64,000 nt of DNA from Auxenochlorella pyrenoidosa (taxonomy: Eukaryota > Chlorophyta > Trebouxiophyceae > Chlorellales > Chlorellaceae): NCBI GenBank assembly GCA_001430745.1, contig KQ481983.1, positions 3,238,607 to 3,302,606 of the forward strand, read 5' to 3'. Both the position numbers and the translations under genes were made by a program. This document shows positions 41,402 through 52,177 of this stretch, one piece after another. How positions within the stretch are numbered: position 1 is the stretch's first letter; each line of letters opens with the position of its first letter. The notes under the pieces were generated by a model. The model saw only the letters and a list, made by a program, of their open reading frames with translations. It searched no databases and was not told the DNA's origin.

Positions 41402-42339
41402 TCACTGCCGCTGCTGCGCCTGCGCCTCTGCCATCATCGCCGCGTACTCGTCATTCAGGGGCACCAGGTCGGCCTGCAGCACGGGCCATCCACATTGATG
41501 ATTTGGCACAGCCGGGCCGCCGTCTGTGCACGGAGGGGGCTGGTGCACTGGGGCGCAGCATGTGCGCCAGTGCACAGAGCGGCAAAGCTGGCAGGCGCAT
41601 GAGCGGGGAGGTGGGTGGTGGTGGTGGTGGGGGGGGGCGTCCGCACCTGGAACTGACGGCCGACGGTGAAGAAGACAGACGCCCCACAGAGGAAGATGAG
41701 CAGCGCGGCCATAAAAAAGTTGCCCACAGGCCCCAGCGCGTCGGGTGCATCACGGTAGTCAAACCTGCATGCGTGGCAGCAGGTGGGGGGACCCTCGGTG
41801 GCGATCGACGCGGACGTTTGCGGATCATTGATTGGGAGCCTCTGCTTCTTTTTCTCGGTGCCACCCGTTCCTCTTCCTCCACACTCTTTGATATAAGTCT
41901 AACAGGTCCTCACCGATCATCCGTCTTGGCTGCCGGCGGCGCCGGCTGCTGCGCTGGCTGAGCCGCCGGGGGTTGCTCAGCTGCTGGCTGGCTGCCGCTG
42001 GTGCCAGGCTCCTCAGCGCTGCAGCGCAGTGACCGCCTGCTAGCTGCGCGGATGGCACGCACTGCACCTCCGGACCTGCATCATGCGTGATTACGTTCCA
42101 TAGAGAATGCTATTTGCCAGCAGAATGCATTCTATGGGGTGCCGCTCACCAAGTTCTAACCTGCCGCCGTCACTGCTACTTCACCACCACCACAGTTGCA
42201 GCTGCCTGAGCCCACACTGCTGCTATACATTGTGCCTTCCCTCTGTCAGACAGCATCTGCAGGCCGCCAGAGCTCACCTGGGCGCCACTGGGCTGCCGCG
42301 AGCAACACAAGTGGAGAGGGAGGCTTTGCAAGAGAGCAT
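41402..42339 (-). CDS. Plastid single-pass membrane protein of unknown function
   Basis: Exons are 42339-42278, 42075-41914, 41764-41647 and 41473-41402, GT-AG with phase kept, giving 137 residues. The start MLSCKASLSTCVARGSPVAP is a clear transit-peptide type. A Pro/Ala/Gln-rich linker follows. The conserved-looking core is FDYRDAPDALGPVGNFFM, running into one transmembrane helix (AALLIFLCGASVFFTVG), then RQFQADLVPLNDEYAAMMAE. The size and layout resemble small thylakoid membrane subunits, but I cannot assign it to a known one. The gene is divergent from the SRPBCC gene, with 193 bases between ATGs; both look plastid-targeted. Confidence 0.7.
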
Positions 42340-42532
42340 ATTGCTAAGTATCGAGCTCACGAATGATAGGGCAGAAATTCAAGAGGAGCCGCCAGTTGCA
42401 GGAGGAAGAGAAGGCCATGCAAGGCCAGCTCAGCCAGAGTTTGGACGACTTTGCAAAGCCTTCGGCCAAACTTGCATGGCTTGCGTCCATTTCCGATTGT
42501 AGCTGGCAGTCTCGAGTGCGATCGGCGAAAAC
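42340..42532. promoter_or_regulatory. Short divergent promoter region
   Basis: This is 193 bases between outward-facing ATGs of two plastid-targeted proteins, which suggests shared regulation. No motif is recognised. Confidence 0.4.
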
Positions 42533-44052
42533 ATGGCAGCCATCGCAGCCTCCTGCAGCACCGGGCTGCTGCCACCATGCTCCACTAGACAGGCAAGTAT
42601 CTCACATGTGATCGCTTTGAGCGCAACCGCGATTGCGGACTGCTGGGCCCCTTACGCCGACACCTTCCTACTTCGCTCCTGCTGCCTACTGCCTGCAGAG
42701 CAGCCACTCCCAGGCTAGCAGCTCAAGGCCTCAGGCAGCACTGCTGCCCAGGCGGCGGCTGGCAGGCACTCCCGCTTGCGGCTCGGTAGCGGCAGTCGGC
42801 GGTGCAGGCGCGGTGCAGCTGCGCCTGCGCGGCGCCTGCAGCAATGGCAGCAGGTGGACAGCAGCTCAATGGCTGGAAAACAGGTGCGATGCAGCAGTCA
42901 AAGGGAGTGCCAAGCGCGTAGATCCGCAGCTGCGAGGAGCAGCGCATCAAGGCAGCAGCACCGTGCCCAAGCTCACCTGCCACCAGCTCACCTGCCCCCC
43001 CTCCTCCCCCCCTGCAGTGCCCAGATCGACTGCGACGTGCCGCTGGAGGAGGCGTTTGCGCTGTGGGAGGACCGGGAGCGCATCCCCCAGTGGATGCCCT
43101 GGATCACCAGCGTGGTGGTGCAGCAGGCAGGCGGGGGCTGGGGGGGTATTTCCTCGAGTGGCCGCCCTGCACGTGCCCTAATTCCAGCTGAAGCGCACAC
43201 ACCCAGCAGCGAGCCGAGACAGCGCTCATGCGGCGCCGCCCCGCTGCCCCGGCCCCTGCAGGACGACCCTCGGCTGTCCCGCTGGACGCTGTCCACCTAC
43301 CAGTTCAACCGCCAGTGGGAGTTCAGCTGGCTGGCGCTCAACCTGACGCCGCTGAGAAACCAGAAGATCCACTGGCGCTCGGTGCCGGGCTCCACGGGGG
43401 GCAGCCTGGGGTCGGCGCTCGAGGTGCAGAACAGGTGGGGGAGGCAGGGCAGGGGAGGCAGGGCAAGGGAGGGTGACGGTGCAGGCGTGGGGAAAGGGCA
43501 GAGGAGGGAGGCGGGCTTCTGAGCAGGCGTGGCGGCGTGGAGGCTGGGCAGTTGCCAGAAGGGATAGGAGGCGGGCCTGCATGTTGCGCACCCACTTGGT
43601 TGGAAAGCAGGCCGACGGCGCAGCTCGCTGACGCCACAGCCGCTCCCCCAGCGCTGCAGGGGCCAGATCCGCTTTGTGCGCAAGGGTCCCAGCAAGTGCA
43701 GCGTGAAGCTGACCATCAGCTACGAGGTGCCCGGGGCCATGGCGCCCTTTGCCAGCGTGAGCGGGGCGCCACCCCCGGCAGGGATGGGCGGTTCCAGGGA
43801 TGGAGGGGCCGGGGCTCTGCACGGCGTGCTGGCAGAGTGCTCGTGGGCACATGGGCGGGGTTGCCAGGGATGCACCATATCCTGCTGCTGCTGCTGCTGC
43901 TCCATGCGGCTGCCTCGCATCCAGCCCCCTGCTGCTGTTCCCTCCCCTTGCGTCCGCAGCTGCTGACGCCGGTGGTGGAGGGCATCCTCAGCGCCGACAT
44001 GAAGCGCTTTGCCGAGTACGCAGTGCAGCACCGGCAGAACATCGGGGCGTGA
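42533..44052 (+). CDS. SRPBC/START-like (cyclase/dehydrase) protein, plastid
   Basis: Exons are 42533-42592, 42699-42853, 43018-43126, 43262-43434, 43660-43756 and 43960-44052; phase is kept, giving 228 residues. The first 70 residues are Ser/Ala/Arg-rich, a plastid transit peptide. The SRPBCC ligand-binding domain starts at AQIDCDVPLEEAFALWEDRE and RIPQWMPWITSV. It continues DDPRLSRWTLSTYQFNRQWE and FSWLALNLTPLRNQKIHWRS, then VKLTISYEVPGAMAPFAS, and ends with a helix DMKRFAEYAVQHRQNIG. Cyanobacterial and plastid homologues are of unknown ligand, possibly lipid or pigment. Introns 1 and 3 use GC donors (CAG|GCAAGT and CAG|GCAGGC); the second is favoured by the spacing between WITSV and DDPRLSRW. 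Confidence 0.85.
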
Positions 44053-44870
44053 CGCGCGCCGCCCGCATGCCGCCAGCGCCGGAGCACGCCGCACCACACC
44101 CCCCCTGTTTATTCTATGATCACTGCCTTGCACTGCCTCTGTGAGACGCGCGAAAACCCTGTGTCCCCCTGAGCGCGCCCCTCGTCATGTATTCGTACCC
44201 ACCCCTCTGCACACTGAGCCGACTCTGTTCATTTTACAACATGCAGCTTGTAAAGTACACACATGCAAGCGGAGGTCCAGGCAGGGGCGGCCCCACTGCT
44301 CAGGCACGCCAGAGAATGAAATGGAAGATGGGGCATGGCGCAGGGGCCCACGCATGGCATGGCATGATCAGGCAGTGGCTGAACAAAATGAATGTTCCTG
44401 GGCTGGGAAAGCAAGCACAGGTGTGTGGCAAAAAGGGTGTGGGCATGGTTGTGGCACAGAGCAAGCAGGGTACAATGGGAGCAAGCGGTCGAGTGATCTG
44501 CTGGGTCTGGCAAGGAGCCAGGGCACAGGGCTGCAGGCAGGCAGTTGGGCGGGGTACAACAGAGGGAAGAACAGGGGGACGGGTCTTTGGCCAACGGGCA
44601 TGCGCCAATGGCAGGGCTGGCGCGGGGCTGCCCAGGGGCTACAGAGGTTTGCTGAAGCAGGGTTGAACACAGTGGGATGCGCGCGTGGCATGCATCGCAA
44701 GCGCAGCTTGGGCTCCAGGCGACGCATCCCAGGTTTGGGGCCGGCAGTTTCCGGCCCTTGGGGAGATGTGGCGCCTGGGAGAAAGGCCACAGGGGAGAGC
44801 CAGCAACCCCCTCTCTTATCGCCACCCGCCGGCCCTCCGCCGGCCGGGGCATCCCACAGCCTGCTGCCGC
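44053..44870. other. Intergenic, convergent 3' regions
   Basis: Long 3' flanks of the SRPBCC gene (+) and copper amine oxidase gene (-). Open frames here are unsupported. TGTAA occurs at 44249 on the plus strand. Confidence 0.45.
44249..44253 (+). terminator. TGTAA poly(A) signal
   Basis: About 200 bases after the SRPBCC stop codon. Confidence 0.45.
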
Positions 44871-47800
44871 TCACAGCCTGCTCATGGGCAGGGCCGGCTT
44901 GGCGGCTGGCTTGGCGCAGCACGCGGCATTGGAGGTGGGGCGGCAGCATGAGGCGCCGCGCGGGGGTGGCCCCTCGTCGCAGTCGCGGCTGGCGGCGTTG
45001 GCGTCGGGCGGCAGGTCCAGCAGCGGGTTGCGGCGGAAGAAGCCTGCGGGGGCGAGCGCGGGGTGGGGGGGCGCTCAGGCAGGGAGAGGGGCGGGGACGC
45101 GCAGGAGGGGGCGTGCGGCTCCCCAGATCGACTTGCGCAGCCCGGTGCTGGACGGGTGGCACGGCAGGCATGCAGCTCCAAGCCGTCTTAGCTCCGCCGG
45201 CAGCCAGGCGGGCCAGTATTCCCCCTGCTGGGCGCTCACCCCAGGGCTTGAGGTGGAAGCTCAGGTGCTCCACGGGCATGACGGGCCAGTCCTCGGTGCG
45301 CACCTGCGGGGTGGGTGGCACGCAACGCACGTGTGTTCCATCAGGGGTTGCACAGAAAAAGCAAAAGAAGCCGTCAAGAGACGAGCACTCGATGCATGCA
45401 GGAGGGCAGCGCGAGTCTGTCTGGGCGTCCCTGGCGCGCGCACCACGTGCGTTAGCCCCACGTTGAACCACAGCACGCAGTCGGCTTTGTCCAGGTTCCT
45501 GCGGGGGGCAGGAGGAGGGGGGCCGCTGGGGTACGTGTGTTTGAACGGGGTGCCAGCTGGCAGCCCTGCACAGATGAGTCAGAGGGCGCAGGCAAGTCGC
45601 GACAGGCGCGCCACTCGGCCCAATTCCTGTGCCCACCTGTCGGCGCGCGTCCAGTCGGCGATGCCCGGATTCTCCTCGGGATTGGGGTGAAGCGGGTAGT
45701 CCCCCGCAGGGTTCATCTCACTTGGATGGTACGGCGTCACCCACAGGTGCTTGGTGGCAAAGGCGCCGCGCGTGGCGTGCGCGGAGCTGGGCTGCACAGG
45801 GCGGGGCGCGAGCCAGGAGGGAGCCGGTGGGAGACGGCGTTGGGGCGGCGCACCGTACACGCCGTGGCGGCACCAAGTTGCGTCAAGCCAGGGGCCTGGT
45901 TCACTACAGGCAGGCGTTGTGCGGGCAGGGGGCCCAACCCTCAGGCAACTGGCCAGAAGCCGAGCCCCGGGCTTACGTGCGCCAGCATGGGCGGCGTGGG
46001 TGTGCCCGGCATCAGCTTGTACGCCACCGGCTTGCCGCTGGCGGGGTTGAGCACGGCGGGGTTCTGGACCTGCAGGCTTGGGCGGGGGCAGCAGTGCAGG
46101 TGCACAGTGGACAGGTGCGGCTGGCGCTCGGATTGGTTGGTTCTTCACTCGCCAAGCGTCTAGGGCAGGGTCGCACGAGGGCTGCCTGACAGGCGCAGGG
46201 CGGCCAGTCGCAGGCAGAGCGCAGCATGGATGTGGGCCTCAGCATCGATGCCCCCCCGGCTACAGCTCAGCCCCCATTCGGTCCGCCCCTCCCCACGCGC
46301 GCCGGCCCCAGCCCCTCCCGCGGCTCGCCTTCCACACGCGGCTGCGCTCGGGCGCGGCGTCGCGCTGCGCCTGGGCCTCGCTGCGCAGCAGCCGCTCGGT
46401 GATGTCGAAGCCCACGCCGTGCGGGTTGCCTGGGCCCAGCGGCATGGGCTGCGCATCCACCTCCACCACCTGCGAGCAGGCAAGGGGAGAGCGAGGGGCG
46501 CACGTTGCTGCAGGAGCTGCGGCTGCAGCAGGTGCGTGCCCAGGGCCAGAGGCGGCGTGTCTGCCGGCAAGCTATAGCCAACATTGCTGGAGGCACCTTT
46601 CAGTCTTGCCAGAGGCTGTGCCGGGAGGGCGCGCAGGGGTGCACACAACAAAGCAGTCACGGCAGTCATGCACGACAGCTGCGGGTCCTCTGGGGGTGTG
46701 TGTGCCGGGGCCGGGTGCCCACCTGCAGGTGCCTGCCCCCCTCCTCGCAGTCGATGGTGGGGTCCATGCGCACCATGAAGAAGTGCTGCAGGGGTGGGGG
46801 GTGGGCGTGGGGGGGGCCACGCACGTGTTGCAGGCTCAGCAGGTGCCGGCACAACGAGGATGGCGAGAGTGGCCGAGATTCCGGGTCCAAATGCTGGAGG
46901 CAGCGTGCAGAAGACCGTGTAGAGAGCAGGGTGACATGGCCGCGGCTGCGAGCCGCTGCCTCCCCTCCTTGCCTGGTGGATCTGGGCGTTCAGGCCGGGG
47001 GCCAGGCGGGTGCCCCACAGCGGCTCGCCGCCCTGGGGGGTCTGCTCGTCGGGGAACATCGAGTTGGTGGAGACGATGCCGGTGAGGCGCGCCTCAAAGG
47101 AGATGGTGCCGTCCTGATACAAGTGCCAGTAGAAGCCTGTTGCCAGGGGGGGAGGGGGAGGGGGCAAGGAGCGTGGGGGTGAGCGGCTGCAGGGGCCGGA
47201 AGAGGCACTGAGGCAGGGACGGCGCCGGCAACACGCGCATCTGCCCGTGCGGCTCCAGCCATCACAACAGCCACAAGCTTCTTGCGGCAGGCCCAGGAGC
47301 TGATCTCTCCTGCAGCCGGTGCTCACCGTACGAGTAGTTGGCGATCACGGCCCAGGAGCTGATGACCAGGCGGCGGTGGCGCCGCACCTCCAGGTGGCCT
47401 GCAGGGAGGGTGGGGATGGGGGGCCGGCGGCGGCACGGAATGAGCTGCAGATGACCCGCGAAGTCTCCTGCTGTGGGCAGCCCCGCGGATACACCAAGTG
47501 GTGGCGCACGGCCCAGCCAGCTGAGAGGCATGAGCTCGCATGCTGGGGATCCCGGCGCCCTGCGGGGGGAGGGGAGGGGGGCCAGGCAGCGCACCGGTGC
47601 GGTAGTCGACCTGCTTCCAGGCGGTGCCGGCGTCCTCCTCGTGCATGCAGATGGCCTTCTTGATGGTCACCGGCTCGCCCCTGGAGTTGTTCACCACGCC
47701 GTCAAAGTACCTGCGGGCTCGGGCAGGGGCCGGGGGGTGCCGTGGGCCGGGCTGCGGCAACGGAGTCGTGGCCCTTCGCAGCCCAGGCGCTTCCGCAGCA

Positions 47801-50717
47801 CAGGCAGCCCGGGGTGCATGCAGAGCCCAAGCGCCTGCGGCCTGCGGCGCGCGGCCAGCCCCGACCCGAGGCCGCACTTGATGTGCCCCAGGCAGTCGCA
47901 GCCCAGCTCCAGCGACACGGCGCACAGGCCCAGCCCGTAGTCCGCTATGTCGTAGGCGCACTTGTGCTGGAAGGGCTCTGCCGGGTGTGTGTGGTGGGGG
48001 GGTGGGGTGGGGTGGGGGTGGGAGGTGGGTGGGTAGGGGAGGGGGGTGGGGGGTGGGGGGGGGCAGGAGGCCACATAGGGGGCGGGGAATGCTGACTTGG
48101 CCGACTCGCCCCAGCCCAGGCAGGCATGCAGTCTGGCGGCGACAGACCAGGAGGCAGGCAGCAGCTGGGCTGCATGCCATGCAGGCGGCGGGCGGCCCTC
48201 ACCCCGCGGGTCGCCGTAGGGCACGATGATCTCGGCCAGGGCGGCGCGGTACATGACGGGGCGCAGCCGGCCCTGCTCCCTGTCGAAGAACTGCGGGGTC
48301 GGGGCGGCGGCAGGTGGGGAGAGTGAAGCGTTAAAAGGGGGGTGAGCGGGGCGCAGGGCAGGTGGGCATGCAATGGGAGCGTGTGGCAGGCTCCCATATT
48401 GCAGCAGCAAGCTGTCTGCACAGCGCGCAGCGGTTCTGCCCTCCCCCCGCCTCGCCTGCAGGTTGTTCAGGATCAGCCCCTCGCGCCAGCTGAACCCAAC
48501 ATGCAGCTGCCAGTTCTCCCACGTCACCACGTTGCCATCCACGCTGAACGATGGGCCCTCGGGCTGCGGGGCACGAACGGGCAGCAGGGAGTGTGGGTGC
48601 AAGAAACCCCTTGGGGGGCACTCTTGCATGCCCATTCGCGCTGCCGTCCTTATTCGGCTGTACACCCTGCCTGCCGCCCACGCTCCCTTGCCGCCCGGCC
48701 CCGGCCCCCCCCCCCCCCAAACCCCACACCTGCACAATGTCCAGCGGCTTCATGGTGGTGCGGAAGGGCGCCTCCACCAGCGAGCGGTGGTAGTTGCCCA
48801 GCTCGGGGGGCACCGTGCGCCCGCCCTCGCCGCCGAAAGCGTGCACGCCGTGCAGCCTGCAGGGGCGGGGCAGGGCGGTGCGCGCTCTTGGCACGTGCTG
48901 GCTGGTCCTCGCCCCCCCGAGGCCGCCAGCTGTGGGAGAGCTTGGCGGGCTGCGGGCAGGCAGACCGCCTGAAAGGCCAGCGCTGCCCAGCGCAGCCAGC
49001 ATCCTTCCTTCTGCGACGCAGCCACGGCTGGCTGCAGCGGGCTGCAGGCAAGCAGCCGGGTCCGCAGGCAAGGCCCCCTGTGGCATAGCAGTTCCATCCT
49101 GCCACCGCACAGTGCTGCTGCATGCCAGCCCCCAGCGCCTGCTGGCTCACCTGTCGGTGTGCATGTCGTAGAAGACAATGCAGTCCAGCGGGTGCGCGTA
49201 GCTGCAGGACGGGAGAGGGGCCGGTGCAGCACGTGAGCAGCGGGCGGGGTCGCATACATGCCTCTGCCCCCCTGAGCGCACTCCCCGTCTGCCCGTACCT
49301 GTGCGCCTCCCCCACCCACCCAAATCCTCGCCCCCCATCTCCCCCCGCTTGCCGCCCAACTCACGGGTTGTCGTCCGGGCTGGCGCGGTTGTAGAGCAGG
49401 AACTGCATGATGCGCCCCTCGGGGTGGCCGTACCGGTGGCCAGAGTACCTGCGGAGGGGAGGGCGGAGGCCACGCTGAGTGCCCGGCCATGACAACTTGC
49501 GGCCCCTCTGGCTGTGCGAGTGCGAGAACGCGCCCTGGCTGCAGGTCGGGGCCCTCGACAGCACGCTGCCCCTACCATGCACCGGCCAGCAGCGGCACAT
49601 GCGCGCTGCCGCACGCCATGCCGCCAACCAAACAAGGGACGACCATCGCAGGGCGGCAGGCGGTGCACCTCCCCACACCCGCACCAGGGGTCCACCGCCA
49701 GCAGGTCCATGTCTGTGATGCCATACCGCTCGCGCATCAGCGCCCGAAACTCGGCATTCCCCTTGAGCGCCGCCTCGCTCTCCAGCACGTCGTCCAGGGT
49801 GACCGCCGCCTGCACGCCCTCCATCTGCGGGAGGGGGCAGGACGGCAAACAGCCGTCAGCGCACGCCGGGAGTGCAGTTGCAGGCCGCAAGGGACGGTCC
49901 GGGTGAGCCTCGGCGGCAGCGGGCCGCGGCCCCACTCTGTTGTCCTGCTCCGCAGCGCCAAACGAGGTGGCACCGTACCAGGGAGCGCGGCGCCTGTCAA
50001 AGCCTGGCACTGCTCCGCTGCCTTCCTGCGGCCAGATCAGCCCACAGCAGCCGCTCCCCTGCCGTGGTTGCATCGGCAGCTCGCCATCGAGCCATGCGCA
50101 GCGCACCTGCTTCCATGAGAGCACGCGCGGCTTGCCGCCGCTGCCGGGCAGGGCGGTGGCATCCAGGTCGAGCACGCACTCGCACACCGCGTTGCGCCCC
50201 GGGAGCTCCACCACGGCCAGCGCGCGGCGCGGCGGGCGCGGGGCCTCGCCCCGCAAAAACGCCAGCACATCGTACTTCACAGGCTCCTGTTGGGTTGAGC
50301 CAGAGTGGTGGGGGATTGAGATGGGATGGAATGGGGGACCCTAGGGTGCGGCGGTGGGAGGGTGGCTAGGGCTTTGCCCTGCGAGATGTGGGCGGCCCCT
50401 GGGCCATGCAAACCCCTTGCACATCGAGTCCCCCACACCTATGATCGTCTGCCACAAGTTACTGCACTTCGACAGAGCCTCTGGAGGGTTTGTGCTGCTG
50501 CCGGCGCTGGCGCCCTACTCGCCTGGATGTGAACACTGTTGAAGCGCACAGGCGCAACGCCCAAGTGCTCCGCATGTTCGTTTACGGCTGCAGCCGCAAT
50601 GCGCAGCTCAGCGGGTGAGAGGCCGTCGAGCGGGTGATAGGGTTCTGAGTCACGCCTTGCTCGTTGGCTCTGCGCGGCCACACGCTTGCTTGGCGCTTCC
50701 ACAGTGATTTGCTGCAT
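44871..50717 (-). CDS. Copper amine oxidase (primary amine oxidase), probably peroxisomal
   Basis: Oxidises primary amines to aldehyde, NH3 and H2O2 using copper and a tyrosine-derived TPQ cofactor. There are 19 exons: 50717-50523, 50286-50107, 49824-49685, 49448-49365, 49201-49151, 48856-48730, 48563-48456, 48290-48203, 47977-47878, 47710-47595, 47398-47327, 47136-46973, 46785-46723, 46469-46329, 46069-45977, 45791-45637, 45498-45444, 45303-45240 and 45043-44871; phase is kept, giving 722 residues. The catalytic base is probably Asp334 (AYDIADYGLG). LELGCDCLG is conserved. The cofactor Tyr is residue 418 in VIANYSYGFYWHLYQDG. Copper ligands are H474, H476 (IHQHFF) and probably H643 (THVVRTEDWPVMPVEH). 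The protein ends in SRL, a peroxisomal targeting signal. The residues flanking Tyr418 are unusual. Introns 1, 7, 12 and 14 use GC donors. Confidence 0.93.
47992..48063 (+). repeat. G-rich quadruplex-prone tract in an amine oxidase intron
   Basis: Many runs of three to six G on the plus strand. Because the gene is on the minus strand, the transcript carries a very long pyrimidine-rich stretch here. Confidence 0.7.
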
Positions 50718-50908
50718 TTGAGGCCTCCAGACTGCGCTTGTAGTTCTTGGGCGTGGTGAGTGGGGTTCTCGGGCCGCAAGCCATACCTCAGGCGGCGTGC
50801 ATTCGTCAGCCAGAGGAGAATGCTAGCTTCAGGGGTTGTCAAGTTGCGAGATTTCAGCTTTGCGCCACTGTGAGCAAAGTTGCGAGCTCGCGCAGCACAC
50901 CGGGCAGC
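50718..50908. promoter_or_regulatory. Short divergent upstream region
   Basis: This is 191 bases between the amine oxidase ATG and the ATG of the hypothetical gene to the right. No motif is recognised. Confidence 0.3.
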
Positions 50909-51490
50909 ATGGGACAGTCCAATGTCGCTCCGCCGGCAAGCTATCGCAGCCTTGGCAGTCGATTGAAACATAGAAGCAGGGTGGCAAGACGGTGCGCGGC
51001 CTAATCTGTCCCGCCATCTGTACAATTTTGTTTGCTAGTATCACCACGGCCGTTTGTGAAAGCATCTTAGCGTCTCGATAATTGCTGAATTCAGGTGATT
51101 GACCTGCTGAAGGGCTCGCACGTGCGGGCAGCACCAGCAGCCATCCCTTCCGACAGCGGCAGGCTGCGCTTGCGGCTGCCAAGCAATGCAGCAGGCAGTG
51201 GTGATTACTGTGGAAGGACTCTGCACGTTCTGCCTAATGTGTGTGAGAGCAGGTGGTCTCAGCAAACAAGGTTGCTAAAGCACCTGGACGCGCCAGCTGT
51301 TCTCCCCAGGGCAGCAGAGCCAACACTGTGCCCCACCGGCTCCCAAGTGCTGCTTGTGGCCGACAACAGCAAGAGAGCACAGCGTGAGGTCAGGATACAG
51401 GCTGCAGGAGATGACAATGTGCTGGTGCTATGGAGTGCGCCCGGCAAGTCAAAGCTGCGCGATGGCTGGCAGCTGACTAACGTCTGCTGA
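50909..51490 (+). CDS. Hypothetical protein
   Basis: Exons are 50909-50980 and 51095-51490, GT-AG with phase kept, giving about 155 residues starting MGQSNVAPPASYRSLGSRLK. A second short intron from the GTGGTG near 51196 to the CAG near 51252 would also keep the frame. The middle contains VIDLLKGSHVRAAPAAIPSD and the C-terminal part QVLLVADNSKRAQREVRIQA, followed by LWSAPGKSKLRDGWQL. I recognise no family. Codon composition is less GC-rich than neighbouring genes. The first exon is the weaker part of the model. Confidence 0.4.
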
Positions 51491-52177
51491 TCACCCAGCC
51501 AGTCTGGCATGGCTCAAAGAGCTCTCCCAAAATACCCTTGTGGGCACACGCATGATTAATGTCTTAGAAAAGTAAGGGATGACAGCGACCAGGTTGGGGT
51601 AAGTTCCCATGGCCAGCCTTCAGCTGAATCCTGGCGTAACCAGTGCGGCAAGGACACCATCTGCCGCCCACGCCCCTCCTTTGCAACTCAAAAGTCATGG
51701 TGCAATTTTCGGTACTTTTTTTACCATGCTCAACACCCAAACTGAGCCAAGCCTCTGTTGGTGCCATGTGGGCGGAGCAAGAGACAGCCTGTCTCATTCA
51801 ATGCCCAGGGCGTTCTGCGCATGAGGCTATTGCCGTGAAGTGTATTGTTCTGCAAACTAACCCCCAACACCAATGTCATGGACAGGTCTGGAATTGTGCA
51901 ATCTGAATGTACACACATACACAGCTGATGGAGCTCCACCACGCGTTGCCAGCCGGCAGGACAGCGCGGCGCTGCCAGATCAGAACCAGCAACACCTGTT
52001 GCAGCTACTTTCTGCTTTGACGGAGATTTCACCAACCTGCAGCTGCACGAATTCAGCAAGGCTAGTCGCAAGCAGTCTCCGCCTTGCGGGCTTTGCCATC
52101 CCCCCCAGCCAACCCCAACCTGTTCATCGCTCCGGCCTGTGTCCTGCCTGACGAAGATAAATCACAGATAGGACACC
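51491..52177. other. Intergenic region
   Basis: No coding region is supported. It should include the promoter of the L3 gene. The sequence is less GC-rich than average. Confidence 0.45.
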
